Shown here in pieces: positions 42,696 through 51,094 of a stretch of 64,000 nt of DNA (its first letter is position 1; every line of letters begins with the position of its first letter). This DNA is from Amycolatopsis benzoatilytica AK 16/65. GTDB lineage: Bacteria; Actinomycetota; Actinomycetes; Mycobacteriales; Pseudonocardiaceae. Location of the stretch: contig NZ_KB912942.1 in the NCBI RefSeq assembly GCF_000383915.1, forward strand, positions 6,320,564 through 6,384,563, given 5' to 3'. Position numbers and translations under genes: made by a program. The notes below the pieces were generated by a model. That model was not told where the DNA came from and searched no databases. It worked only from the letters and a program-made list of their open reading frames with translations.

Positions 42696-43701
42696 ACTCC
42701 GGCGCGTAGCCGAACAGCCCGGGGAGGCCTCCGGTGTGCACGAACACCACGGTCTCGTCGCGGGAATACCGTCCGGCGGCCGCCCATTCCACCAGGGCAG
42801 CCGCGGCTTTGCCGGTGTAGACCGGGTCCAGCACGACTCCCTCGGTCTCGCCGAACAGCCGCAACGCGGCCCAGGTTCCCGACGCGGGGATGCCGTAGCC
42901 CTCGCCGATGGTCGTGTCGTTCATCCACACATGGTCGAGCTTCGGCAGGTCGAGCCCCAGCAACTGCGCGGCACCGCCGACCAGCGACGCCAAGTTGGCC
43001 GTCGCTTCGTCGAGCGGGTGGCTGACGCAGGCGATGTCCAGGTCCAGGGAGCCCAGCGAGGCGGTCCCCAGTGCCAGCCCGGCGGCAGTCGCGCCGCTGG
43101 CGTGCGGGCCGACGATCCTGGCCTGCTCCACCCCCAGCTCAGCCAGCTGGAGTGCGAGTTCGCGGGTGGCGTCCACATAGCCGAGCACGCCCAGCGGGTC
43201 GGACCCACCGACGGGGATGGACCGGACTTCGCGGCCATCCGCAGCCGCGTCCGCCACCAGTTCTTCGTGCTTCGCCACCGCATCCTCGGCAGTCGCGCAG
43301 ATGTGTACGCCAGCACCGAAAAGCAGGTCGAGCGGGATGTTTCCGGAGCGTTCGTACGCCTCGCCCGAGCGCGGCACCGCCGCGGTCAGCACCAGTTCGC
43401 AGCGGAGTCCGAGCCGCGCGCACGCGGCGGCGGTCTGCCGGCCGTGGTTGGTCTGCAGGGCACCGAAGGTGATCACCGTGTCCACCCCCTCGGCCAGCGC
43501 CGCACCGAGGTGGAAATCGAGTTTGCGCAGCTTGTTGCCGCCGACGCCGAGCGGATGGACGTCGTCGCGCTTCAGCAGCAGCCGGGGGATGCCGAGCGCT
43601 TCGCCGAGCCGGGGGGCCGGGACCAACGGGGTCGGTCCGTGGTGCAGTCCGGCCCGCGGAAAGCCGTCGAGAGCGGGAAACCGGGCGAAGTCGAACGTCA
43701 T
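42673..43701 (-). CDS. D-cysteine desulfhydrase / ACC deaminase family enzyme
   Basis: 342 aa, fold type II PLP enzyme. The Schiff-base Lys is in LGVGGNKLRKLDF. QTNHGRQTAAACARLGLRCE follows, as in ACC deaminase and D-cysteine desulfhydrase. IVGPHASGATAAGLALG is the phosphate-binding loop and VFVHTGGLPGLFGY the C-terminal loop. It could degrade D-cysteine or 1-aminocyclopropane-1-carboxylate. It is divergent from the amidase gene, whose palindrome at 43768-43785 may affect both. Confidence 0.9.
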   Translation of the reverse strand: MTFDFARFPALDGFPRAGLHHGPTPLVPAPRLGEALGIPRLLLKRDDVHPLGVGGNKLRKLDFHLGAALAEGVDTVITFGALQTNHGRQTAAACARLGLRCELVLTAAVPRSGEAYERSGNIPLDLLFGAGVHICATAEDAVAKHEELVADAAADGREVRSIPVGGSDPLGVLGYVDATRELALQLAELGVEQARIVGPHASGATAAGLALGTASLGSLDLDIACVSHPLDEATANLASLVGGAAQLLGLDLPKLDHVWMNDTTIGEGYGIPASGTWAALRLFGETEGVVLDPVYTGKAAAALVEWAAAGRYSRDETVVFVHTGGLPGLFGYAPEFMAAVRK

Positions 43702-43767
43702 CGATCCTCCGTGCGGTGGCCGGGCCAGAACGTTCTCAAGGTAACCGGGAGGCTCTCCGCTGTGCTA

Positions 43768-43785
43768 CGTTCGTTCGAACGAACG
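43768..43785. promoter_or_regulatory. Perfect 18-bp palindrome upstream of the amidase operon
   Basis: CGTTCGTTCGAACGAACG lies 18 bp before the amidase ATG, between divergent genes. It is the probable operator of the TetR protein encoded in the operon. Confidence 0.75.
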
Positions 43786-43803
43786 AGAGAATCGGAGCCG
43801 CCG

Positions 43804-45180
43804 ATGTCTTCCGCGCTGACGGAGTTCACCACTCTTGCCGACCAGGCGGCCGCGCTCGACGCGGGCGAGGTCACGGCGGTGCAGCTCGCCGAACAGGCGC
43901 TGAAGCGCGCCCACGCGAGCCAGCCGCTGCTCAACGCGTTCCGGGTGCTGCGCGACGAAGCCGCGCTCGCGGAGGCAGCGGAGGCGGACCGAAGGCGGGC
44001 CGACGGCGATCGAGCCCCGCTGCTGGGCGTGCCGGTGGCGATCAAGGACGACGTGGACCTGGCCGGGCTGCCCACCGCGTTCGGCTGCCCGGGCGAGTTC
44101 CCGGCCGCGACCGCCGACGCGCCCGCGGTGACCAAGCTCAAGCGGGCCGGCGCGGTGATCATCGGCAAGACCAACACCCCTGAGCTGGGCCAGTGGCCGT
44201 TCACCGAAGGCACCGCGTTCGGCGCGACGCGCAATCCGTGGCAGCCGGCCCACACGCCCGGCGGGTCTTCGGGAGGTTCGGCTGCGGCGGTGGCGGCCGG
44301 AGTGGTGGCCGCGGCGCTCGGCTCGGACGGCGCCGGTTCGGTGCGCATCCCGGCGGCGTGGACCGGTCTCGTCGGCATCAAGACCCAGCGCGGCCGGATA
44401 CCCACCGGCGGCGAACTGTTCCACGGTCTCACCGTGCTCGGCCCGCTCGCCCGGACGGTCGCCGACGCGGCCGCACTGCTCGACGTCGTCGCGGGCACCG
44501 GCAGGGTGTTCCAGACCGCCGCCAGCCGCGAGCCCGGGCGGCTGCGGATCGGGCTGTCCACCCGGATTCCCTTCACCGCCACCAAAACCAAGCTGGACCC
44601 GATCGTCGAAAGCGCGGTGCGGCAGACCGCCGAAACGCTGGCCGGGCTCGGGCACGAGATCGTGCCGATCGAACCCGGTTACGGCTTGATCGGCCTCACC
44701 TTCCTGCCCCGGTCGCTCACCGGCGTGCGCGACTGGGCGCGGCGCGTTCCCGAGCCGTCCGCGCTGGACCCGCGCACCCGCAGCAACGCGCAGCAGGGCG
44801 GGCTGCTCGCCGGACCGGCGCTCAAGCTCGCTCGTGCGGCCGAACCGGTGCTGCGCCGCCGGATCGGCGCGGTGTTCGGCGACGTCGACCTGCTGCTGAC
44901 CCCGACCACCGCGACGCCGCCGCCCGCCATCGGCAGCTTCGACGGGTTGTCCGGCTGGCAGACCGACCAGTCGATGATCGCCGCTTGCCCGTACGCTTGG
45001 CCGTGGAACGTGCTGGGCTGGCCCGGGGTGAACGTGCCTGCCGGCCTGACCGCGGACGGGTTGCCGCTCGGCGCCCAGCTGCTCGGCCCATCGCATTCCG
45101 AGGAGCGGCTGATTTCCGTTGCCGCGCAACTGGAAGAGGTGCTGCGATGGCCGGATCGGCGGCCCAGCCCGGCGTACTGA
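43804..45180 (+). CDS. Amidase signature family hydrolase
   Basis: 458 aa. The Ser-cisSer-Lys triad is visible: K81 in VAIKDDVDLAG, S155-S156 in GGSSGGSAAA, S179 in GSDGAGSVRIPA. It hydrolyses an amide, possibly an aliphatic or aryl amide; the substrate is unknown. GSSGGS followed by AAVAAGVVAAALGSDGAG is typical. It is the first gene of an operon with a TetR regulator (34-bp overlap) and an MpaB-type oxygenase. Confidence 0.92.
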   Translation: MSSALTEFTTLADQAAALDAGEVTAVQLAEQALKRAHASQPLLNAFRVLRDEAALAEAAEADRRRADGDRAPLLGVPVAIKDDVDLAGLPTAFGCPGEFPAATADAPAVTKLKRAGAVIIGKTNTPELGQWPFTEGTAFGATRNPWQPAHTPGGSSGGSAAAVAAGVVAAALGSDGAGSVRIPAAWTGLVGIKTQRGRIPTGGELFHGLTVLGPLARTVADAAALLDVVAGTGRVFQTAASREPGRLRIGLSTRIPFTATKTKLDPIVESAVRQTAETLAGLGHEIVPIEPGYGLIGLTFLPRSLTGVRDWARRVPEPSALDPRTRSNAQQGGLLAGPALKLARAAEPVLRRRIGAVFGDVDLLLTPTTATPPPAIGSFDGLSGWQTDQSMIAACPYAWPWNVLGWPGVNVPAGLTADGLPLGAQLLGPSHSEERLISVAAQLEEVLRWPDRRPSPAY

Positions 45181-45725
45181 GCACGCGCGACGCGATCCTG
45201 CGCGCCACCCTCAAGGTGGTCGGCGAGCAGGGCGTGGGCGGCCTCACCAACCGGCGGATCGTGGCCGCGGCCGGGGTTTCCCTCGGCACGCTCACCTACC
45301 ACTTCCCCAGCCAGACCGAGCTGCTCCGCGAGGCGATGCTGCTGTTCGCCGAAGAGGAAACGACGAAGCTGGCGGCGATCGTCGAAGCGCACCGGACGCA
45401 AGGGCTCAGCCTCGAACAGGCCGCGACCGTGGTCGAGCACGTGATCAAGCAGCTGCCATTCGGCACCGACGAACTCGCACCGCACGAGCTATACCTGCAG
45501 TCCGCACGGGACCCCGGACTGCATGAGGCGTCCGCGAAATGCTTTGCGGCGTATGACGAATTGGCGGTCACCATTCTCACCGCGCTCGGCCTGCCGGATC
45601 CGCGACGGGCGGCCGGTCCGGTGGTCGCGTTGATCGCCGGACTACAGCTGCGCCGCCTCGCCACCGGCGCGGACGTTCCGGCCGCCGAGCCGTTGATGAT
45701 GCTGCTGCACGGCGCGCGGGGCTGA
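45147..45725 (+). CDS. TetR-family transcriptional regulator
   Basis: 192 aa. HTH (about 14-60): STRDAILRATLKVVGEQGVG, then LTNRRIVAAAGVSLGTLTYH. A C-terminal effector domain has no distinct match. It overlaps the amidase by 34 bp and is followed one base later by the MpaB-type gene, so the three are co-transcribed. It likely acts at the CGTTCGTTCGAACGAACG palindrome. Confidence 0.9.
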   Translation: MAGSAAQPGVLSTRDAILRATLKVVGEQGVGGLTNRRIVAAAGVSLGTLTYHFPSQTELLREAMLLFAEEETTKLAAIVEAHRTQGLSLEQAATVVEHVIKQLPFGTDELAPHELYLQSARDPGLHEASAKCFAAYDELAVTILTALGLPDPRRAAGPVVALIAGLQLRRLATGADVPAAEPLMMLLHGARG

Positions 45726-45726
45726 C

Positions 45727-46578
45727 GTGGCGCCGCCGATCGTCCGCGGTACCGCGGCCTGGCGCTTCTTCGGCGATTTCCGCGCGTTGCTGCTCGCCGG
45801 GCAGGTACTCGTGCTGCAGGTCGCGCACCCGGTGGTGGCGGCCGGGGTCCGCGATCATTCGGACTACCAGGAAGATCCGTGGACCAGGCTGATGCGCACC
45901 GGCGCCTCGCTGGCCATCTACGTTTACGGTGGGACGAAAGGCGCGCAGACCGAAGCCGAACGGCTGCGCAAGCTGCATCGCGAGTTCACCGGTATCGCCA
46001 ACGGGCGCCGCTACAGCGCGCTCGACCCGCGCGCCTATGCCTGGGTGCACGCATCACTGGTGATGGCTCCCGTTGACGCGCAACGGTTCTTCGGCCGCCC
46101 GTTGTCCGCTTCGGAGCTTGACGAGTACTACGCGCAGATGTGCGGCATCGGCCGGATCCTCGGGTTGCGGGAGCGCGACCTGCCGCCAACCTGGCCGGAC
46201 TTCGAGCGGTACTACCGGGAGATGGTCGCCGGGTTCGGTCCTAACGAGACGATCAGCGCCCTCTTCGAGACGATCGACACGGTGCGCAAGCCGTTCGACT
46301 GGCTGCCCGCGGGCTGGTGGGCATGGCTCCAAAAAGGACATTCAAACGCGCAGATGTTCTTGATCCGCGCGACCTTGCCAGTCGAACTGCGTGATCGACT
46401 CGGTCTGCAGTGGACGGAAGCGGACGCGCGCAAGTTCGCGCGGTTCCGCCGAGCCACCCGAGCGCTCGGCGCAGTGCTGCCGCCTTCGGCGCGCACTGTC
46501 CACATGAGAGGGATCGGCAAGCTCAACGTGTGGCTGCGCGGACATCCCTGGGCTTATCGGTTTTTCGTACGTTCGTAG
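45727..46578 (+). CDS. MpaB-type (DUF2236) oxygenase
   Basis: 283 aa from a GTG. The DUF2236/MpaB family (latex-clearing-protein-like) includes haem-b-dependent oxygenases: FGDFRALLLAGQVLVLQVAH has the motif where the haem-axial residue lies, then HSDYQEDPWTRLMRTGASLA and an RFYR-like GRILGLRERD. Substrate is unknown; related proteins cleave isoprenoid chains or act in meroterpenoid synthesis. One base after the TetR gene. The 3' end overlaps the second CGNR gene. Confidence 0.83.
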   Translation: MAPPIVRGTAAWRFFGDFRALLLAGQVLVLQVAHPVVAAGVRDHSDYQEDPWTRLMRTGASLAIYVYGGTKGAQTEAERLRKLHREFTGIANGRRYSALDPRAYAWVHASLVMAPVDAQRFFGRPLSASELDEYYAQMCGIGRILGLRERDLPPTWPDFERYYREMVAGFGPNETISALFETIDTVRKPFDWLPAGWWAWLQKGHSNAQMFLIRATLPVELRDRLGLQWTEADARKFARFRRATRALGAVLPPSARTVHMRGIGKLNVWLRGHPWAYRFFVRS

Positions 46579-47084
46579 TGCGCGCGGGCCTTGGCGCGAT
46601 TCCCGCAGCGGGCCATCGAACACCACTGCCTAGTCCGCCGAGGCGACGTGTCGACAAAACGCAGCCCGCAGTCGTCCGCGGCGCAAATCCGGACTTCTTC
46701 CGCGCCGGTGCCGAGGTCGACCGCGTCCGCGGCCAGCACCGCTAACGCCGCCGCCACCGTAAACTTGGGGACCTCCCGGCGGAGCGCACCATTTTCCATG
46801 GCCAGGCGAGGCGGTGCCGGAACGGCCGCGAGCGCTTCGTTGACCAGGCGGACGTCGTCGGCCAGCGGCTCGCCAGTCAGCAACCGGTTCACCGCTTCCC
46901 GGAGCGATCGAGCCGTCGCCAGCTCGCCCGCGGTCACCGGCAGCAGGCCGAAACCGGCCAGATCCAGCCACTCCGCCAGCGCGTCCGGGCTGGTGAGCAG
47001 CTCCATGCCGACCGGCAGATGACGCGAGCGGAGCGTGTTCACCAGGTGCAGGCACGGCCGTCCGGCATCGAACACCCAATCCAT
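46554..47084 (-). CDS. CGNR zinc-finger regulator (ABATE domain), copy 2
   Basis: 176 aa. The ABATE domain begins MDWVFDAGRPCLHLVNTLRS. The zinc finger reads ICAADDCGLRFVDTSPRRTR then QWCSMARCGNRAKARAHYER. It is divergent from an alpha/beta hydrolase and has CTAACC/GGTTAG sites upstream like the first copy. It probably regulates the hydrolase and itself. Confidence 0.88.
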   Translation of the reverse strand: MDWVFDAGRPCLHLVNTLRSRHLPVGMELLTSPDALAEWLDLAGFGLLPVTAGELATARSLREAVNRLLTGEPLADDVRLVNEALAAVPAPPRLAMENGALRREVPKFTVAAALAVLAADAVDLGTGAEEVRICAADDCGLRFVDTSPRRTRQWCSMARCGNRAKARAHYERTKNR

Positions 47085-47093
47085 CCTGCCATT

Positions 47094-47150
47094 CTAACCC
47101 TTGAAGCCGGTTATACCGGCCGCTACCGTCTAACCCCATGAGCCGGTTAG
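47094..47150. promoter_or_regulatory. CTAACC/GGTTA operators of the second CGNR gene
   Basis: CTAACC-N10-GGTTAT (47094-47115) and CTAACC-N9-GGTTAG (47130-47150). The second surrounds the ATG of the hydrolase (47138). The first continues TTGAAGCCGGTTATACCGG, close to the site at 32328-32356. Confidence 0.7.
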
Positions 47151-48049
47151 AGCAGCATTCTTCCGCTTCGCAACCCGCACCGGAGGGGCTTCACCGCGCC
47201 CCAACTCCCCATACCGCCCAGGTCGGCACGCTCCGGATGCACTACCTCCGCGGCGGCGACGGCCCGCCGCTGTTCCTCCTGCACGGCTGGCCGCAGACGT
47301 CGCACTGCTGGCGCCGCGTCGCCGGACCGCTCGCCGAGACGCACACCGTCATCGCGCCCGACCTGCGCGGATACGGCCGCACCGACAAGCCGCGGACCGG
47401 CTACGACAAACGCACGATGGCCGCCGATCTCGCGAAGCTCGCCGAACAGCTCGGGTTCGACCGGGTCGCGGTCGCCGGACACGACCGCGGCGGGCGCGTC
47501 GCGCACCGATGGGCACTCGACCGGCCAGACCAGGTGGAACGGCTGGCCGTCCTGGACATCGCGCCCACCCGGGAAATGTGGCTACGGCTCGACCGAGATC
47601 TCGGAAAGGCCTACTGGCACTGGCTTTTCCACCTGCAGCCCGACCTGCCGGAGCTGCTCGCCGGACGCGATGTCGCCGGTTACCTCGGGTATTTCTTCGA
47701 GCGCTGGACGTTCCAGCGGCACGGCTTGGCCGCCGACGATGTCGCCGAGTACGTCCGTGCTTTCGAAGCGCCCGGCGCCTTGCGCGCCGGTTTCGACGAT
47801 TACCGCGCCTCTTTCCCGGACGACGCCGAGCTGGACGACGCCGACTACGCCGCCGGCAAACGGCTGACGCAGCCGGTGCTCGCGATGTGGGGCAAAGCCG
47901 GACTGCTGGGCAGCCTGCCGACGCTGGAGATCTGGCGCGATTACGCGGACGACGTCACCGGGGTCGGACTGGACGAATGCGGGCACTTCCTGCCCGAGGA
48001 ACAGCCGGCGCGGGTCGTCGCGCATCTGCGGGAGTTCCTGGCCGGCTGA
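47138..48049 (+). CDS. Alpha/beta hydrolase with Asp nucleophile (haloacid/epoxide-hydrolase type)
   Basis: 303 aa. The oxyanion loop is LLHGWPQTSHCW. The nucleophile elbow is GHDRGGRVAH, with Asp instead of Ser, as in haloacetate/haloalkane dehalogenases and epoxide hydrolases. The acid lies in MWGKAGLLGSL and the His in DECGHFLPEEQP. The N-terminal 30 residues are a Pro/Ser-rich extension. Divergent from the CGNR regulator, which probably controls it. Confidence 0.88.
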   Translation: MSRLEQHSSASQPAPEGLHRAPTPHTAQVGTLRMHYLRGGDGPPLFLLHGWPQTSHCWRRVAGPLAETHTVIAPDLRGYGRTDKPRTGYDKRTMAADLAKLAEQLGFDRVAVAGHDRGGRVAHRWALDRPDQVERLAVLDIAPTREMWLRLDRDLGKAYWHWLFHLQPDLPELLAGRDVAGYLGYFFERWTFQRHGLAADDVAEYVRAFEAPGALRAGFDDYRASFPDDAELDDADYAAGKRLTQPVLAMWGKAGLLGSLPTLEIWRDYADDVTGVGLDECGHFLPEEQPARVVAHLREFLAG

Positions 48050-48365
48050 TCCGGCCGGTGAGTCGCGGGACTCGAGGCGCTGAGCCGGGGTGCGGCCCGG
48101 TCTTGACCGGAGCGCCGGGGCCGGGCTTGCCCGGGGTGCCGGGTCTGGCTTGCGCGAGCATTGGGGCGGCTAGCCCCGGGTGACCGGGCCGGGTTTGTCA
48201 GCGCCCGGGGCAAGTTCAGTCCCCTAGGACAAGATCACCGGAGTGGCGCAAGCCCGCATTCCGGACCCACTCTCAGTACGTACGGTCACGACGCCCCGCG
48301 CCAGCGCCACTCGATCGAGTGATGCGGCCGAAATCCCCTCACTGCGGTGCGGAGCGCGTGCTGGA
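48050..48365. other. 316-bp gene-free region
   Basis: G+C-rich sequence between the hydrolase and the convergent DUF397 gene. It has several short GCCCGGG-type repeats but no terminator of clear form and no coding evidence. Confidence 0.4.
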
Positions 48366-48626
48366 CTACTCGCGCGGCGGCAGGTCGAACTGGCCCGCCT
48401 TGACCGCGACGAGGAAGGCGTCCCATTCGCCCCGGTCGAAGACCAGCACCGGACTCGCGGAGAGCTTCGTGTCGCGCACGCCGATCAGGCCGGGGCGGGA
48501 GAGGTTGACCTCGACGCAGTTGCCGCCATTGGGCTCGCTCGCGAACGACTTCGCCCAGGTTGCGGCCGGAAACAGCGACTCGGCCGTGTCCGGGTCGTAA
48601 TCCTGGGGCGACGGATAATCCGTCAT
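48366..48626 (-). CDS. DUF397 domain protein
   Basis: 86 aa. The DUF397 core reads WAKSFASEPNGGNCVEVNLS then IGVRDTKLSASPVLVFDRGE and WDAFLVAVKAGQF. These small proteins often pair with XRE-DUF5753 regulators in actinomycetes; none is adjacent, and the nearest such gene is 52200-53054. An ATG at 48626 follows a weak GGTGG site. Confidence 0.9.
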   Translation of the reverse strand: MTDYPSPQDYDPDTAESLFPAATWAKSFASEPNGGNCVEVNLSRPGLIGVRDTKLSASPVLVFDRGEWDAFLVAVKAGQFDLPPRE

Positions 48627-48747
48627 GGGTCGTCCACCTCCGAGCCTTGTGCAGGGCGGGCGGCCAGCTGCCCGTCCCCGGCTTCTTTGCGTCACCACGG
48701 AGCAAACCGCAGGGCCAAGCGGGTGATCAACTCGACCCGATCTCGAC

Positions 48748-49104
48748 ATGAAGATTATTCCAGGAGTAGGATTAATCGCAGCGATCGGGGCGTCAGTGGT
48801 GGGTGGATGGCTTACGCCATTCGGACCAACACCGGCAGCACCGGCCCGGGCCCCCGGCCCGGGCGGCGGAACAGCCGCGAGAACACGGGGAGGAGTGCGG
48901 ATGCGTGCCGACCAGTTCGGCCCGGCCCAGGGCCCATCCGCACCGCTCGCCAGGTTCGGCGCTGGTCCAGGTGTTGCTGCAACCCTGCGAGGACACCGCA
49001 ACGAAGCGATTCCCTCGCCGTCCGGCGCACTCCTGCCGGACGCCTGCCTCGATCCGGCCGGTGCCGACCCGCACCGGTCACCGTCATCCGAACTGGGGGT
49101 GTGA
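48748..49104 (+). CDS. Hypothetical small protein, first of a pair
   Basis: 118 aa starting at ATG 48748. Residues about 3-25 (IIPGVGLIAAIGASVVGGWL) are a hydrophobic helix, perhaps a signal anchor. The remainder is Gly/Pro/Ala-rich without a known domain. It could be read in other frames too, so confidence is modest. It ends four bases before the next ATG, which has a GGGGGTG site at its tail. Confidence 0.45.
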   Translation: MKIIPGVGLIAAIGASVVGGWLTPFGPTPAAPARAPGPGGGTAARTRGGVRMRADQFGPAQGPSAPLARFGAGPGVAATLRGHRNEAIPSPSGALLPDACLDPAGADPHRSPSSELGV

Positions 49105-49108
49105 TCCC

Positions 49109-49342
49109 ATGGCCGTACGGCTCACCACGCTTTTCCGCCGTGAGGACGAACACACTCACGGCCGACGTGGGATCAATCACGAATTGCGCAGCCGGTTCGG
49201 CTTCAGTCTGATCCAGGCCCCGCTGCGCACCCCGATGGTCGTGGACACCGAAATCGAAGTACCGGCCCCGCGGCACGCGGACGCCGGCCACGCGACGCAC
49301 CGGAACGAGACACGAGTACCGCTGCTGCACGGACTCGGCTGA
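49109..49342 (+). CDS. Hypothetical 77-residue protein, second of the pair
   Basis: ATG 49109 with GGGGGTG eight bases upstream. Begins MAVRLTTLFRREDEHTHGRR and contains RSRFGFSLIQAPLRTPMVVD. A rho-independent terminator with T tract follows at 49365-49399, which supports a real gene. Family not recognised. Confidence 0.55.
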   Translation: MAVRLTTLFRREDEHTHGRRGINHELRSRFGFSLIQAPLRTPMVVDTEIEVPAPRHADAGHATHRNETRVPLLHGLG

Positions 49343-49364
49343 CCGACCGCGATCCGGAACATTC

Positions 49365-49399
49365 ACGCTCCCTGGAACACTGCACCGGGGAGCGTTTTT
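49365..49399 (+). terminator. Rho-independent terminator
   Basis: ACGCTCCC / GGGAGCGT stem with a 15-nt loop followed by five T, 22 bp after the small gene. Confidence 0.9.
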
Positions 49400-49489
49400 G
49401 CGTCCAGGGCAAGGGAATTCTGCTTCCGACGATGCCTGCGCGCCAGGTCCGGGACGAGCGCCGGCCTGGGGTGCGGCAGGTAGCCGAAT

Positions 49490-49520
49490 GAGGTCTAGAC
49501 CATACAGCGAGCTAGACCTC
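49490..49520. terminator. Hairpin with 9-bp stem
   Basis: GAGGTCTAG / CTAGACCTC then TTTAG. Possibly a second terminator; the rest of 49400-49632 contains no gene. Confidence 0.5.
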
Positions 49521-49632
49521 TTTAGTCAGATCAGACCAGCGGCCATTCCGGAACAATCGTGACTGCGTGAACGGCGACAGCGGCACACCTGGCTGGCACG
49601 CCAACCGAAACGCCAGGATTCGGTGGCCGGTT

Positions 49633-49777
49633 GTCCGTGACGGGCCCTTGCGGGACTGAGCTTCCCTGCCCCAATGCCACATTGGGTGCATCTGACGCAG
49701 CCAATGTGGCATTGGGTGCATCTGACGCAGCCAATGTGGCATTGGGGCGGCAGGGGCCCTTTGCCAACTCGGCGGAC
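49633..49777. repeat. Composite repeat: family-1 module inside a family-2 element, copy 2
   Basis: The left arm GTCCGTGACGGGCCCTTGCG.. with GGGACTGAGCTTCCCTG (49633-49668) and the right arm CAGGGGCCCTTT...GGCGGAC (49750-49777) flank the 79-bp module 49669-49747, which has CCAATGCCACATTGGG and CCAATGTGGCATTGGG units. Confidence 0.75.
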
Positions 49778-50125
49778 AAGCCAGGTCTGCCGTTCCGGTG
49801 ACCCGGAATTTCGCGGAAGGAGTGCACGCAAGGGTTCTGTTGCGCGGCCCGCGCGTGTGAAATTCGACCGCGGACAGGTGAGCCAGGACAGGCGGCCCGT
49901 GTACGCGAAATCGACCACGCCCGGCGAGGCGGCCCGTGCGGGCGAAATACGACGGCTCCCCGACACCCCGGCCAGCGCAGCCGGTCCGTGCACCAGACGC
50001 CCGCGAAGAGCGGCTCCTTTCCCGGGCGATCTTCCGCCGTCAGCTCGACCGACGAGCGGCTCCTTCCCAGGGCGATCTTTCAGCCGCAGCTCGACGGATG
50101 ACCACCGGCGGGAAGCCGACTGAGA
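49778..50125. other. 348-bp gene-free region
   Basis: Between the composite repeat and the convergent-strand methyltransferase gene I see no convincing coding frame, terminator or known motif. Confidence 0.4.
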
Positions 50126-50974
50126 TCAGGGCTTGCGGCCCAGTGCGCAGATCCCGCCGCTGAACGACGGGTCGTCCGCCATCCGGTCGGCCGCCGCCGA
50201 TTCGCCGGCCTCGCGGTGCCAATCCGCCACCCAGGCGATGCCCGGTTCCACCAGCTCCAGCCCGGCGAAGAACTCGGCGAACTCCGCGCGCGACCGATAG
50301 TGGAACGGCGTGCTCGACTGCTGGTACTGCTGGTGGATCGCCTCCCGGCGGTCGTCGTCGGCGGCCTGCACGCCGTCGTTCGTCAGGTGCGACGACAGGA
50401 AATACGAGCCGGCCGGCAGCAGCGACAGGTACTTCCGCACGATCTCCAGCGCCGGTTCGTCGCGGCCGATGAAGTACAGCACTCCGACCATGATCAGGCC
50501 GATCGGGCGTTTCGGGTCGAGCACGCCGGTGTCGAGGGCGCGCGGCCAGACGTCGGCCGGGTTGCGCAGGTCTCCGTGCAGGACCGCGTGCCGGTCGGCG
50601 ACCCCGTCTCGTTCCAGCAGAACCTGCGAGTGCGCGACGGCCACCGGCTCGTTGTCGACATAGACGCAGCGCGCGTTCGGGTTGACGGACGTCGCGATCT
50701 CGTGCACGTTGCCGACCGTCGGCACGCCGGAGCCGATGTCCAGGAACTGGTCGATGCCCTGCTCCGCCATGTACCGGACGCCGCGGCCGAGGAATTCACG
50801 GCCGGCCCGGGCGACCGTCTTGATCATCGGGAAGGTCTGGACCGCTCGCTCGCCGAACTCGCGGTCGATCGCCCAGTTCGCGGTGCCGCCGAGGAACCAG
50901 TCGTAGATCCGGGCCGCGTTGGGCCGATCGAGGTCGACGCCCTCCGGAGCTTCGGGATCCGGTGCCTGAGTCAT
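50126..50974 (-). CDS. DUF574 (Methyltransf_19) SAM-dependent methyltransferase
   Basis: 282 aa. It begins MTQAPDPEAPEGVDLDRPNA then AARIYDWFLGGTANWAIDRE, the family signature. The SAM motif is LDIGSGVPTVGNVHEIA, with CVYVDNEPVAVAHSQVLL as the acidic loop and LIMVGVLYFI as motif IV. The family is abundant in actinomycetes and mostly of unknown substrate. Separated by 120 bp from the divergent glycosyltransferase gene. Confidence 0.92.
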   Translation of the reverse strand: MTQAPDPEAPEGVDLDRPNAARIYDWFLGGTANWAIDREFGERAVQTFPMIKTVARAGREFLGRGVRYMAEQGIDQFLDIGSGVPTVGNVHEIATSVNPNARCVYVDNEPVAVAHSQVLLERDGVADRHAVLHGDLRNPADVWPRALDTGVLDPKRPIGLIMVGVLYFIGRDEPALEIVRKYLSLLPAGSYFLSSHLTNDGVQAADDDRREAIHQQYQQSSTPFHYRSRAEFAEFFAGLELVEPGIAWVADWHREAGESAAADRMADDPSFSGGICALGRKP

Positions 50975-51094
50975 CAGCTTCCCCTTCCGTCCGGGTACCC
51001 AGTGTGCCCATCCGCGCCGACCCGCCCGGAACAGGTCCGCGATGCCCGAGAAATTTCTACGACCGGACCGCGCCGCGACGCTAGATTGCCGAGA

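Noticed and set aside
42673..46578. Biosynthetic gene cluster including deaminase, amidase and MpaB oxygenase
   Set aside because: No core synthase (PKS, NRPS, terpene, RiPP) is present; a small catabolic or detoxifying operon is simpler.
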